This document shows, in pieces, positions 34,189 through 45,547 of a DNA stretch of 64,000 bases. The stretch comes from Callorhinus ursinus (lineage: Eukaryota > Chordata > Mammalia > Carnivora > Otariidae), in NCBI RefSeq assembly GCF_003265705.1, contig NW_020313057.1, forward strand, positions 5,063,075 to 5,127,074, written 5' to 3'. Every line of letters starts with the position of its first letter. Position 1 is the first letter of the stretch. Made by a program: the position numbers and the translations under genes. Below the pieces are notes generated by a model. It was not told the origin of the DNA, made no database searches, and saw only the letters and a program-made list of their open reading frames with translations.

Positions 34189-34519
34189 GGGGCACCTGAC
34201 TGGCGCAGTTGACAGACCATGTGACTTTTTTTTTTTTTTTTTTTGAGAGAGGGAAAGAAAATGCGTGCATGTGTGCACACATGAGGCGGGGGTGGGGATA
34301 TGGGGGGAGGGGCAGAGGCAGAGGGAGAAGCAGACTCCCCACTGAGCAGGGAGCCCAACTTAGGCCTTGATCCCAGGACCTTGGGATCATGACCTGAGCC
34401 GAAGGCAGATCCTTAAGTGACTGAGCCACCCAGGCACCCCAGAGAGCATGTGACTCTCGATCTCAGGATTGTTCATTCGAACCCCATGTTGGGTGCAGAG
34501 ATTGTTTAAAAAAAAATCT
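34189..34519 (+). mobile_element. Old short SINEC, plus strand, split by a younger minus SINEC
   Basis: The outer element is 34189-34226 (CTGGGGCACCTGACTGGCGC head) and 34443-34519 (GTGACTCTCGATCTCAGGAT ... GTGCAGAGATTGTTTAAAAA). The continuity of the tRNA-like part across the insertion is clear. Confidence 0.88.
34227..34442 (-). mobile_element. SINEC, minus strand, nested in an older SINEC
   Basis: T run, GAGAGAGGGAAAGAAAATGC, ending GAGCCACCCAGGCACCCC. Target duplication AGACCATGTGACT (34214-34226) and AGAGCATGTGACT (34443-34455). Confidence 0.93.
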
Positions 34520-34874
34520 TAAATTTTTTTTGGTTTACTTGTGAAGATAATTGTGATATAAGTGGTACAGAGGGTTGGGAGTGAAAAAAATGCTTTATGG
34601 GAGATGTGGATGTTTTAGGAATGGCCAGGCTTATGTATTTCTTACATAAGAGAAAAAACATCTTTCTCATAAGCTGTCCTCTAGTCTGTCCTTATTTGAT
34701 GTTCAAGATGATTACATAAACAATCCAGAGTGTTTGTTGATTAAAGAAGCTTCTATTAATTGAAACACTCAAGATTCATCAGTTATCAAATTGAAAATAT
34801 AAAATATCTTTTTATGTGGTTTTGCATACTACACCTGAAATGGTTTTAATTCCCTCTGGCTTGTTTTATTGTAG

Positions 34875-35072
34875 AGCATGGGCCTGGAATTGATATCTTT
34901 ACACCTGGTAAACCTGGAGAATATGACTTGGAAGGTGGTATATGGGAAGATGAAGATGCTCGGAATTTTTATGAGAACCTCATTGATTTGAAAGCTTTTG
35001 TTCCAGCCATCTTGTTTAAAGATAACGAGAAAAGTTGTCAGAATAAAGATTCCAACAAAGATGATTCCAAAG
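34875..35072 (+). CDS. UPF2: UPF2 coding exon 5 (residues 435-500, linker after MIF4G-1)
   Basis: The exon starts in phase 1, completes Glu435 and reads HGPGIDIFTPGKPGEYDLEG, then GIWEDEDARNFYENLIDLKA and FVPAILFKDNE, ending in a Lys/Asp/Ser/Asn-rich tail. This is the conserved segment between MIF4G-1 and the acidic linker. The acceptor is TTTTATTGTAG and the donor AAAG|GTAAAT. The length of 198 nt is a multiple of three with phase 1 on both sides, so the exon could be skipped without changing frame. An antisense open frame over the same interval is only its shadow. Confidence 0.95.
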
Positions 35073-35614
35073 GTAAATTCTAGAGGATAAATTTTTACAT
35101 TAAGTGCTATAAAAATTAGTTTCAAAATAGTATTTGTAAAAGTATTTTTTTAGTTACTAGTTTTGCAGTATGAACTTTGAGTCATTAGATTAAATGGAAT
35201 GGAGCATGAAAGAGTGATAAATGACATACTTTCAACAGTGCCATAATTTGAAAATGTTTGTTTATAATGTAATGAATTCATGTGAGATCTTGGTAAGATC
35301 TGAAATGCTCCCAGTTGGATTGTTAGGAAAAGTGTTGGTTCTGTAGTGCAGTGTAGATATCCCTAGCTCTTTGTGAGAGAGAGTTGATTTAGAGAAATCA
35401 CAGGCTCTGAGATCATTAACGTAGTGGGAAGTCCTGAATGCCAGTCACACCATGTTCTCTAAAGGGAATTATGCCAAATGGTAGAGATGAGGGGAGATGG
35501 GAGGGAACGGTGGCAGGGATTTGAAGAGATAGATAATTTTTTTTTAATGTTCTTTTGTATTCTGATATATATATTAGGGAACTCATGTAAAAAAATAATA
35601 GTAGTTTGTATTTA

Positions 35615-35850
35615 ATAATCACTTCATGCCAATCATCATTTTAGTACTTTATAAGTAAAAAATTTTTAATTTTCATAACCCTGTGAGGCACAGCTACTGT
35701 TGTCCCTGTTTTCAGATGAGGAAACTGGCACAAAGGGGTTGAATAACTATCCAGAATTAAGTAACGTACACAGCTAGTAAGTGGTGGATCTGAAATTTCA
35801 GCCTCGTTAATGAATGACTTGGGCCCTAAATTTCTGTATTACACTGCTTT
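35615..35850 (+). repeat. L2/MIR-type ancient repeat fragment
   Basis: CATAACCCTGTGAGGCACAG, TTTCAGATGAGGAAACTGGC, ACGTACACAGCTAGTAAGTG and GGTGGATCTGAAATTTCAGC are in consensus order. Confidence 0.75.
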
Positions 35851-36381
35851 TTGAGTTATGTTAAGATTAGTAATTTATGTACCTTACACTAAAATTAGAA
35901 AGTCATATTCTTTGCTTTTGATATACAAATATTATAACACATACTTCTAAAACATTCCGTTACTCCTGTACCCATTAAGCAGTTTCTCTCCATTCCTCCC
36001 TTCCTCTAGCCCCTGGCAAATACCAATTTGCATTTTGTGTCTATGGATTTATCTGTTTTTAGTGTTTCATATAATTGGGGTCACACAACATATGATCTTT
36101 TGTGTTTTACTTCTTTTACTTAGCATCATGTTTTGGAGGTACATCACATTGTGCATTTGTCAGTATTCCATTCCTATTTATGGTTGAATTATATTTCATT
36201 TTGTGTGTGTATCACAAATTGTTTTTCTATTTATCCATCAGTGGACTTTTGAGCTGTTTCCACATTTTGGCTATTGTCAATACTATAAACAGTGCTGCTA
36301 TGAATATGTACTTACCCGAGTCTCTGTTTTCAATTTGTTGAGTATACACCTAGGAATTGCAGGGTTATGTGGTAATTGTTT

Positions 36382-37571
36382 TATTTTTTTAATTTTTATT
36401 TTTTTTAATTGAAGTATTGTTGACATTAGTTTCAGGTGTACAACATTGTGATTAGACAGTTCTGTATGTTGTATAGTGCTCACCACTATAAGTGTAGTTA
36501 CCATCCGTCACCATACAAAGTTATTATAATAACTACTGAATGGGAGAAGATACTTGCAAATGATATATCTGATAAGGGGTTAATATCCAAAATATATAAA
36601 GAACTCCTACAACTCAACACCAAAAAAACAAATAATTTGATTAAAAAATGGGCAGAGGATCTGAATATACATTTTTCTGAAGAAGACATAGAGATAGCCA
36701 GTATACCATGAAAAGATGCTCAACACCACTACTCATCAAGGAAATGCAAATCAAAACCACAGTGAGATATCACCTCCCACCAGTCTGAATCACTAGTATC
36801 AAAAAGACAAATCACAGTTGTTGGTGAGGATATGGCGAAAACGGAATCTTCATTATTATTGGTGGGAATGTAAATTGGTACTACACATAGAAAACAGTAT
36901 GGAATTTTCTCAAAAAATTACAATGCACTAATTCCACTACTGGGTATTTACCCAAGGAAAACAAAAACAGTAATTTGAAAGGATATATGCACCCCTCTGT
37001 TATTGCAGCACTATTTACAGTAGCCGGAATGTGGAAGCAAACTAAGCGCCTGTTGATATATGTGAATGGATAAAGAAGATATGGCATATATATAAAATGA
37101 AATGTTACTCAGTCATAAGAAAGAATAAAATCTTGGGCGCCTGGTGGCTCAGTCGGTTAAGCATCTGCCTTCTGCTCAGGTCATGATCTCAGGGTCCTGG
37201 GATTAAGCCCCGTGTCGGGCTCCCTGCTCAGTGGGGAGTCTGCTTCTCCCTTTGCCCCTGCCTGCCCTACCTTCCCTGCTCCCGCTTGTGTTCTCTCACT
37301 CACTCTCAAATAAATAAAATAAAAAAGAATAAAATCTTATTATTTGCAACAACTTGGATGTTGTTGGATGGACCTAGAGAATATTATGTTAAGTAAAATA
37401 AGCCTGACAAAGACAAGTACCATATGACTTCACTTACATGTGGAATCTGAAAAACAAACAAACGAAAAGAAAAAACCAGAAGCAGATTTATTAATACACC
37501 CAACAAGCGGTTGCCAGAAGGAAGGGGGTGCAGAGGGATGGATGAAGTAGGTGAAGGGGATTAAGAGATAC
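36382..37571 (-). mobile_element. LINE-1 with inverted 5' segment (twin-priming form)
   Basis: 36382-36537 is a 3' end on the minus strand: a T-rich run, then ATTAGTTTCAGGTGTACAAC and CATCCGTCACCATACAAAG. From 36538 the orientation flips: plus-strand ORF2 end (GAATGGGAGAAGATACTTGC; CAACACCACTACTCATCAAG; CTACTGGGTATTTACCCAAG) and the first part of the 3' UTR (GGTGAAGGGGATTAAGAGAT). The two pieces meet near the same LINE-1 point. A SINE at 37135-37324 sits inside. Frames are broken by stops; no intact protein. Confidence 0.75.
37135..37324 (+). mobile_element. SINEC, plus strand
   Basis: GGGCGCCTGGTGGCTCAGTC head (one base lost) and a CAAATAAATAAAATAAAA tail. Perfect 14 bp target duplication AAGAATAAAATCTT at 37121-37134 and 37325-37338. 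Confidence 0.95.
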
Positions 37572-38195
37572 AAACTTCTATGTTTAACTTTTAGACCTCC
37601 CAAACCGTGTGTACACAGTGGCTGAACCATTTTAACATTCCTCCATTTCTCTATATCCTTACCAACACTTGTTATTATATGATTTTCTTTTTCCTACAGC
37701 TGTCCTAGTGGGTGTAAAGGTGGTATTGTGGTTTTGATTACATTTTCCTAATGACTAGTGATGTTGCATATCTTTTCATGTGGTTGTTGGCCATTTGCTT
37801 ATCTTTGGGGGGAAAATGTCTTTTTAAGTCCTTTGTCTATTTTTTAATTAAGTTGTTTTTTTGTTATAAGAATTTAAAATATTCTGGATATTAGACCCTT
37901 ACCAGATTTGCAAATATTTTTCCCATTCTAAAGATTGTCTTTTTACTTTATTGATAATGTACTTTGACACACAAAAACTTTTTTTTTAATATTACCTTCA
38001 TTTTTTAGAGCTAAAGTTTTAGGTTCACAGCAAAATTAAGCTGAAAGAACACAGTTCTCATATGCTCAGTCTCTCCACACATGCACAGCATCCCTCACTG
38101 TCAACATCCCCACCACAGTGGTGCATGTGTTACAGGTAACATACGTAGTAACATATTATCACCCAAACACCAAAAGTTTTTAACTGAAAGTTTTT

Positions 38196-38481
38196 TTTTT
38201 TTTAAATATATAATGTATTATTTGTTTCAGAGGTACAGGTCTGTGATTCATCAGTCTTGCACAATTCACAGCGCTCACCATAGCACATACCCTCCCCAGT
38301 GTCCATCCACCCCATCCCTCCCACCCAGCAACCCTCAGTTTGTTTCCCGAGATTAAGACTCTCTTATGCTTTGTCTCCCTCTCTGGTTTCGTCTTGTTTC
38401 ATTTTTCCCTCCCTTCCCCTATGATCCTCTGTCTCGTTTCTCAAATTCCTCATATCAGCGAGATCATATGATACTTGTCTT
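38196..38481 (-). mobile_element. LINE-1 3' end, minus strand, 5'-truncated, young
   Basis: T run, then TATTTGTTTCAGAGGTACAG, TGCACAATTCACAGCGCTCA and CAGCAACCCTCAGTTTGTTT. A short likely target duplication AAAGTTTTT lies at 38187 and 38482. Confidence 0.85.
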
Positions 38482-38658
38482 AAAGTTTTTCTCTAAAGGA
38501 TCAGTTTTGTTCTCTTTTTTCATATATGACATATATATTAAATGGGGGATAAGGTGGTGCTGAATACTAATTGAAAGAAGAATAATAAAACAATTTCTTT
38601 ATAACATTCTTCAGAATCTAAGTTAAAGTATATTGAGCATGAAAATTAGGCTATTTTT

Positions 38659-39071
38659 TAAAATTTTATTTTTATTTAAGTTCAGTTAACATATAATGTA
38701 TTATTGGTGTCAGAGGTAGAGGTCAGTGATCATCAGTCTTATGTAATACCCAGTGCTCATTACATTACGTGCCCTCCTTAATGCCTATCACCTAGTTACC
38801 CCATCCCCCCACCAGCAACCCTCTGTTTCCTATGCTTAAGAGTCTCTTATGGTTTGTCTCCCTCTCTGATTTCATCTTGTTTTATTTTTTCCTCTCTTCC
38901 CCTGTGATCCTCTGTTTTGTTTCTTAAATTCCACATATCAGTGAGATCATATGATACATGTCTTTCTCTGATTGACTTATTTCGCTTAGCATAACACCCT
39001 CTAGTTCCATCCATGTCGTTGCAAATGGCAAGATTTCTTTTTTTTTTTTGATGGCTGAGTAGTATTCCAAT
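38659..39071 (-). mobile_element. LINE-1 3' end, minus strand, 5'-truncated
   Basis: A related 3' UTR to the previous copy (TCAGTTAACATATAATGTAT; GTAATACCCAGTGCTCATTA; TCGTTGCAAATGGCAAGATT). Perfect 15 bp target duplication AATTAGGCTATTTTT at 38644-38658 and 39072-39086. Confidence 0.92.
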
Positions 39072-39689
39072 AATTAGGCTATTTTTGTGAACATGATAGT
39101 TGAGGTCATCCTATGGTGAGAACACCTTACAAGGACCCTTGTGGTACCATAAAGATAGAAAAACCTCTTGGTTAATCTCAAAGATGTCCTTACCTTAAGG
39201 TAAATTTTACTTTATATTTTATGGAGAGTAGTGTTGAAATATTTGAAATATTTCAGGAAGTATAAGGAAAATATATATAAAATGCTCATTTTAGATACCT
39301 ACTGCTCAGTTTTGTCAGTTAAAAGTTTTTCAGAAGGCATCTCCTCATATATATACAATTGAAGCCCTGAGGAGTAGTTTCTAAAACATTAGTTACTTCA
39401 ATATTTCTTTCTGCCACGGTCTAGGTTTTTCATAGCATCACTCAAGTTGACTTACTTGAAGGGTTCTAATACTTGTTTTTCTTTGAGGTAGTGGGTTTAG
39501 GGTCTCAACCTCTCTTGTGAGATTATGTACTGAGGGACATGGGCGAGACAAATATGAGCAAGTCTGTGGACTTCTAGTCACATTAGTGGGGAGCAGCCAG
39601 GGCCTCAAAGAATTAGAATATGAAGGAGAGTAGGAGTGGGGCCATAGGAAAAGTACAAAGAACTGTGGCAGTTAAGACAGTGGGGCCAG

Positions 39690-39896
39690 GGGCACCTAGG
39701 TGGCTCAGTTGGTTAAGCTTCTGACTCTTGATGTCAGGTCATGATCTCGGGGTTGTAAGATAGAGCCCTGCACATGGGGCTCCGTGCTTGGAGGGGAGTC
39801 AGCTTGGGATTCTCTCTGTTCCTCTCCCTTGCCCTCCTACCCCCCAAATGTGCACATGTGTGCGCGCACTCTCAAATCTTAAAAAAAAAAAAAAAT
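39690..39896 (+). mobile_element. SINEC, plus strand, older type
   Basis: GGGCACCTAGGTGGCTCAGT head and a CTCAAATCTTAAAA tail. Target duplication AGACAGTGGGGCCAG (39675-39689) and AGACCATGGGGTCAG (39897-39911). Confidence 0.92.
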
Positions 39897-41455
39897 AGAC
39901 CATGGGGTCAGTAACCATGGTTGGAGATAGATAAAACTCTGGAAGAAATGGACCTTTGTGACAGACTTTTTGAAGCTTGACTTGGATTCTGACAAGAGAT
40001 ACTGGGGTGAACCTTCCAAGTAGAGCAAATGGCATGAAAAAAAAGACATAGAAGCTGGAAATTATCTAGTATATTTGGAGAGGAAGTAAGGATCAAATAA
40101 TTCATTTTGCCTTTTTAGATGTAATAAATTAGGAGGGTAGTGATAAATTGGTTTGGACTATCTTGCTACAGACCATGAATACCATTTATTTGAAGTTTAA
40201 ATAGCATAGATGTGATGATACACAGCTTTTTGTTACTCTGTTTTGTTACTTTCTGTTAAAGGTTACTTTGTCAGTGGTATATAGGATAAATTAGAAATAT
40301 GGTGTGGACCAGCAGGTCTCTGTTTTAGTAATGTAAGAGAGCAATCACAGGAACAGTAATAAGAAAGAAGAGAAGGGGAGATATGGTCTTACATATAGAA
40401 ATGTATCCAAGAATGAATAGATCAAATTTGGTGACTGACTAAGCAGTTGAACATATTAAAAGAAAGAAGATGCCATTTTATTTGGTAGAGGTATTCTGTG
40501 GATAAAAAATTATAGGACGGTTTCTACTAGTAACTGGCTTGAACTTGAGGCATCTCTCTTTGCCTTTCATTCTTACCAGTATGATGGAAATTAATCTTCC
40601 CAAACTGCACCACCCCTGAAATCACCTCAAACCATTAACTTAAATATCTCTGTCCTTTCACTGTACTTTCTTAGGTTCCCTCACTGCCCCTCTTCTGCCT
40701 CTTTTGAGACCTCTAGTCTCTTGCTTGGCTCCCTCAATTTATTTTTTTATTTTTTCTATTTTTTAAAATTTTTATTTATTTTTATTTTTTTGGCCTTCCA
40801 GTAGTCTCCACCTGCCTTCACTTACCTTCTTTTCTAGATTGCGTGCTGGTATACATCTTTAATATTTCTCTTACACATTCTTTCTCCTTTTGTCTTTCAT
40901 TCATACATGCCTGTCAAGTTCAGCCCTGGATGAACTCAGTCATCCGCCATATTGGTTTCTGTATCCAAACTCTTGAGCTCTCCTAGAGATGATCAGTTAG
41001 ATAGTTTGATAACTTGATAAATTCATGGTCACCAACCTCAACCAGGTTCTCAACACTGCATGGAAACTTGACAGCAGTTGACTCCATAACACATTTTCAT
41101 TCTTTCTCTGGTTTTTGTTCTGCTTCCCTCTTTAGCAGAAGATGATGTGCAATATAATACTTAATAGAGAAGATGGAAGCCATTAGATAGAACTCCCTTA
41201 ACAGTGTGCCCCTTCTGATTTATAAGTCTTCCTCTCTTAGGGCTTATAGAATTTTTCTTCCCTGGGTGATAAGGTGAAATTTTACACCTTCTCTATAAGG
41301 CCAGTCCATCATCTTGCTCTGAATCTTGTTTCCTTCTTTCTACAGAACCCTATTGCAATTCATTATCCCTTTTTGATCTCTTTGGTATTGAACTCTCTCT
41401 CTCCCTCCCTCTGTCTACTGGATCCTTAATCTCAGTATTCAAACATATTCTCATT

Positions 41456-41475
41456 AAAAAAAAAAAAAAAAAAAA
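41456..41475 (+). repeat. A run, 20 bases
   Basis: Uninterrupted A run without a SINE or LINE body directly upstream that I recognise. Confidence 0.9.
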
Positions 41476-41499
41476 CAGATCAAAACAAATTGTGAATAC

Positions 41500-42600
41500 T
41501 CTGAAACCTCCTGGGCCTCCCATCCCTTGTCAGCTACTGTCCTAATCTCTTTTTTATGTAGTCCTCTTAAAAGATGCCAGTTGTTCACTTTCTTACTTCC
41601 TTATTAGTCTACTCCAATCTGGCTCCAGCCTCATCTCTACCCTGAAACTGTTTTTGCCAAAATTACCAATCACCTTCATGTTGCTGTATCTCATGGGCAG
41701 TTTCCAGTCTCTGTCTCATTTGATCTCTTAAACCATTCGACACAGTTTACTATTTCCCTTGTGGAGCATTTCTATTCCATGGCTTCTAAACCTTCCTATC
41801 TTCTCTGCTTATCTTCAGCTTCCACTTTGATTTGGCCTTTTAAATGTCAGAGTTTTTCAGGGTCAGAGAGAAGAGGAAAGAACAGTCACTGTAGTAATTA
41901 AGTCTAGTTAATTCAACCTTTTACATGTATCTCAGATTGATTTTGTCCTTACTGCTACTATTCTAATCTAAGGTACTGTCATCTCTTAACCTGGGCCACT
42001 GTGTGATACTTCCTCCCTGGCTGCCCTGGATTTGCTCTTGCTGCCTTCTATACATTCTAAAAAATTAATTTTACTCTCCTATCTTTTAATGGCTTTGCAT
42101 TTATTTGGAATATAATGTAAACTTGTTAACATTGTCTCTTGGACCCTGCATAGTTTGGCTTAGGTCTTCCTCTCCAATATCTGATACCACATTACCCTTA
42201 CTTTTTTCTCCTTCTCAGCGTGTGCAGCAGGCCAGTGCTCTTGCTTCATGGCCTTCCCTCATTGTGTTTTCTGCTTGGAATCCTCTCCTCACCATACCCC
42301 TCTGACTCCCTTGTGTATATTAATTGAATTTTCTTGGATAGATTGTACATTTCTTGAGAGCAACAGCCACATTTTAAGCTTTTTGTGAATGTTCGACAGC
42401 TTAGCATAGTTTTGAATACACAGTAGCCGGTCAGTAAATATTGGTTTTTTGATAGACATCAGAGAATACTGGGGAGTGAGTGTATGCTCCATATGGGCAG
42501 GGGTTTTTGTCTGGTACAAAGCTGTATCCTTGTTTAGAACAGTAGTTAGCATGTGGTAAGAATTTAAGTCTTAGTTGAATGGAAGGGTGAATGAATGAGA
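41500..42600 (+). repeat. L2-like LINE fragments
   Basis: Pyrimidine-rich body (CTGGCTCCAGCCTCATCTCT; CTTGGAATCCTCTCCTCACC) followed by two successive 3' ends of the 'TTGTACATTTCTTGAGAGCA ... CAGTAAATATTGG' and 'TTAGTTGAATGGAAGGGTGA' type. Probably two L2 copies. Confidence 0.55.
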
Positions 42601-43289
42601 AAATTGTCTTCAATAGAAGCAGCAAAACCAGTCCATATGAGAGCTTTGATTCTTCCAAATATGAGATGGCGTAATGTATCAGTAAAACATTTCTGCTTTG
42701 AATGCAGAAATTATGAGATTAGAGATTGTAAGAGATGAGGCTGAAAAATATAATTTCAGTTGACACCCTAAGTCTACCACTCTTTTAAGCGTAAAGTCTT
42801 GAACTCAGGTTTTTTTGTCTTTTTATTTATGAAAATTTTCAAACACAAAAGTAAGGGTAATACAGTGAACTGGCAATTACCTGTCAGCAACAATGATCAA
42901 CATTATGGCAATATTGTTGAAATTGGGTTTAGTTCCTCTTTTTTTTATCCTTTCTGTTGAGACTTATTACCAACTCCTGGCCATTTTCTTTGCATTTTTT
43001 TATTTATTTCCTGTAACCCCTGACATCTAAGTTATAAGGATGTTTCCCTAATTGGTCTTTTTACATCTAGTCTTTTTGATTTATCTTGTGTATTGTTGGT
43101 AAGTCAATTTTCACATCACCTCACATTTAAATGTTAATCTCCTGCTCATGACCCAGCAAAGCTCATACAGTATAAAAGAGAAGGTCTGAACTTGTCGTCA
43201 TGGAGTTTGAGACCCACCTTATTCTGAGTCCACTTTATCTGATCAACTTTATTTTCCTCTCTTTACCACAGATCCTCATGCCATGTATG

Positions 43290-43325
43290 TCTCCATCCAT
43301 CCATCCATCCATCCATCCCTCCATT
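43290..43325 (+). repeat. CCAT microsatellite
   Basis: About eight CCAT units, the last ones mutated to CCCT. It lies 230 bp upstream of exon 6. Confidence 0.95.
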
Positions 43326-43557
43326 CCTTCGGTTAATAGATGGCATATAGAATCGAAGAAGTTATGGTCTTTGTTCTCAATGAGTGTACTATTTTTATAA
43401 AATCTGAGTATATTAAATATGTACTCAAGTTTATTGCCAGGTATATATGTAGATTCTAAGACAAATGATGCAGATTTTATGAATCCTTATCTATTTTTGT
43501 GGCAGGATTTCAATATGACTTTTAATTCAGAGATACTGATTCTTTGTTTTCAAATAG

Positions 43558-43707
43558 AGATGAAAGAACCTAAGGATAATAAAGAGGTATCAAATCCTGA
43601 GGATTTAGAACTTGAGTTGGAGAACCTAGAAATTAATGATGATACCTTGGAGTTAGAAGGTGGAGATGAAGCTGAGGATCTCACAAAGAAACTTCTGGAT
43701 GAGCAAG
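43558..43707 (+). CDS. UPF2: UPF2 coding exon 6 (residues 501-550, acidic linker)
   Basis: The exon encodes EMKEPKDNKEVSNPEDLELE, LENLEINDDTLELEGGDEAE and DLTKKLLDEQ, a strongly acidic, leucine-containing linker between MIF4G-1 and MIF4G-2. The acceptor is TTTTCAAATAG|AGATG and the donor CAAG|GTAAGT, a very good match to consensus. The 150 nt length with phase 1 on both sides makes it another exon removable in frame. The upstream in-frame extension from 43419 crosses the acceptor and is intronic. The first half of the exon is the least conserved part compared with the human protein as I remember it, which suits a flexible linker. Confidence 0.95.
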
Positions 43708-44149
43708 GTAAGTTATTTTGCTGATGATTTAAGTTTTGATTAATTTTTATTCACAGAGCTCTTGCTTTACTTTTTAATTCTCTATTTTCCTGTTGTTTCC
43801 AGGCTATCATTTTTGGAATTTGATTTAGAATAGAAACAGGATATGTCCCATATAATGTGAATACATGCTTTAATGATCATCTAAATTCTCAATATCTTAA
43901 TAGATATTTCTTCTGCTTCTTTACTTGCTAGTTTGTCATGAATTTAATTTATGGTATAATCTTTACAGTCTTAAAAGTATTTGAAAGTTATTCTAAGATG
44001 GTTGAGAGTTAAAAAGACAACTAGTAGATCAGTTTATGTGTTATAATTTTATTTGTCTTTATAATTGAGTAATATTTTGTATTTAGTAATAAAAATGTTA
44101 CATTGTTAATTATTCCCTAAATACTTCCTATTAGGTTTCTTTATTAGTT

Positions 44150-44790
44150 AGGACTTTTTATTGAAGTACAATTCACATACAATCTGTTTATTAGCGTCAG
44201 CTGTACAGTAGGATGATTCAGTGATTCTGTACCTTACTCGGTGCTCATCATGATAAGTTTGCTCTTAATCCCCTTTATCTGTTTCAGCTGACTGCCCACC
44301 TGCTTCCCCCTGGCAACCACCAATTTGTTCTCTGTATTTCAGAGTCTTTTATGTTTGTCTCTTTCTTCTTTGTTCATTTGTTTGTTTCTTAAATTCCACA
44401 TATGAGTGAAGTCCTTTGGTATTTGTTTTTCTCTGACTTACTTCACTTAACCTTATACTCTTTGTTGTTGCAAATGGCAAGATCTCATTCTTTTTTTTTT
44501 TTTTTAAAGATTTTATTTATTTATTTAATTGACAGAGAGAGAGAGACAGCGAGAGAGGGAACACAAGCAGGGGGAGGGTCAGAGGGAGAAGCAGGCTTCC
44601 CGCGGAGCAGGGAGCCCGATGTGGGGCTCGATCCCAGGACCCTGGGACCATGACCTGAGCCGAAGGCAGACACTTAACCAACTGAGCCACCCAGGCACCC
44701 CAAGATCTCATTCTTTTTATGCCTGAGTAATATTTCCATTTTATGTATATATATATACACCACATCTTGTTTATCCATTTATTAGCTGGG
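44150..44790 (-). mobile_element. Old LINE-1 3' part, minus strand, split by a SINE
   Basis: Antisense LINE-1 phrases TTTTTATTGAAGTACAATTC, TGTACAGTAGGATGATTCAG and GTTGTTGCAAATGGCAAGAT, then after the SINE ATATATACACCACATCTTGT and TTATCCATTTATTAGC. On the minus strand the ORF2 end KMWCIYIYIKWKYYSGIKRM is still readable. Confidence 0.85.
44495..44701 (-). mobile_element. SINEC, minus strand
   Basis: Ends GAGCCACCCAGGCACCCC. Perfect 16 bp target duplication AAGATCTCATTCTTTT at 44479-44494 and 44702-44717, inside the LINE-1. Confidence 0.96.
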
Positions 44791-45443
44791 ATTTTTTTAT
44801 TAGAAGGATACCTTTTGTCAGTATTGCTTATTTCTCTGTTGTCTTCATTGTTTCCTACTGTAGATTTTCTTTTCTCCATGTCATGAAGGGAAGGTGGGCA
44901 TGGTTAGAGGCTGCCCTAGGCCCAGATCCTATCAACTATTAACATCATAGGAAAAGAGAGTCTGTCTCAGTGTTTGTACATAAGTATCATGGAAGGATTT
45001 GGCTAATCCTGTGTCATGGTTGCCTGTGGCTAAGAGGAAGGTGGTGTGCTGTGCTTTGGCTGTGCCCTTCCCTATCAGAATCCCATGGGTTGCCTTCAAA
45101 GGCAAGCAGGTGATGGGAGGGCTGTTATTACTTGAAGACATGGGGAGGGATGCTCAGCAGATAAAAATAACAAATTTACTATAAAACTACATGCAATTTA
45201 TGTTTAAGTTTTTGTGTCTAATGCAAAAGTTTGCCTTTTCATATTTGATATCTGAAAGACTGTAGTGTTGAGATATACCCAAACTTTAGGGTAATAGCTC
45301 AAAAAAGGCTTCCATTTTTCCATAAGAAAAGCTGTAGATAATCTGTTTGCCAAATAACTTAAAATTGAATGTTTCTATTCTTATCTCTGTGTATTGTCTC
45401 TCTGTATTTTTTTTAACCTATTTAAAAATTAATTTTATATTAG

Positions 45444-45547
45444 AACAAGAGGACGAAGAAGCCAGCACTGGATCTCATCTCAAGCTCATAGTGGATGCTT
45501 TCCTCCAGCAGTTGCCCAACTGTGTCAACCGAGATCTGATAGACAAG
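45444..45547 (+). CDS. UPF2: UPF2 coding exon 7 (residues 551-585, start of MIF4G-2)
   Basis: The exon completes Glu551 and reads QEDEEASTGSHLKLIVDAFL then QQLPNCVNRDLIDK, ending exactly at a codon boundary (phase 0). The last part is the first helix region of the second MIF4G domain, which starts near residue 569 in the family. The acceptor is TATATTAG|AACAAG and the donor AAG|GTATAA, with a poor +4/+5 match. At 104 nt it is not a multiple of three; skipping would shift the frame. Confidence 0.95.

Larger units (their letters stand above)
28754..34874 (+). other. UPF2: Intron 4 of UPF2, dominated by degraded LINE-1, no gene seen
   Basis: The acceptor is TTTTATTGTAG at 34874. From about 30065 to 33760 the intron is mostly ancient minus-strand LINE-1 with five SINEs inserted. 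The stretches 28754-29027, 29276-30064, 33770-34188 and 34520-34874 show nothing I can name. Confidence 0.85.
35940..38180 (-). mobile_element. Old LINE-1, minus strand, split by another LINE-1
   Basis: The left part (35940-36381) reads as antisense LINE-1 3' sequence: TAGCCCCTGGCAAATACCAA, TTTTGGCTATTGTCAATACT, GTGCTGCTATGAATATGTAC, ATTGCAGGGTTATGTGGTAA. The right part (about 37572-37980) resumes with TATGTTTAACTTTTAGACC, CCTTACCAACACTTGTTATT and CTGTCCTAGTGGGTGTAAAG. Sequence to 38180 is further old LINE-1 3' end. Together they restore the LINE-1 order once the insertion at 36382-37571 is taken out. Confidence 0.75.
35073..43557 (+). other. UPF2: Intron 5 of UPF2, LINE-rich, no gene seen
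   Basis: The acceptor is TTTTCAAATAG at 43557. The intron holds an L2/MIR fragment, a nested LINE-1 complex at 35940-38180, two separate minus LINE-1 3' ends, one older plus SINE, a 20-base A run (41456-41475), L2-like material at 41500-42600 and a CCAT microsatellite. The stretches 35073-35614, 39087-39674, 39912-40555 and 42600-43289 show no gene. At 40556-41450, pyrimidine-rich sequence may be very old LINE material that I cannot assign. Confidence 0.8.
43708..45443 (+). other. UPF2: Intron 6 of UPF2, no gene seen
   Basis: The donor is GTAAGT and the acceptor TTTTATATTAG at 45443. The centre is a minus-strand LINE-1 piece split by a SINE (44150-44790). The stretches 43708-44147 and 44800-45443 hold nothing I can name. 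Confidence 0.85.
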
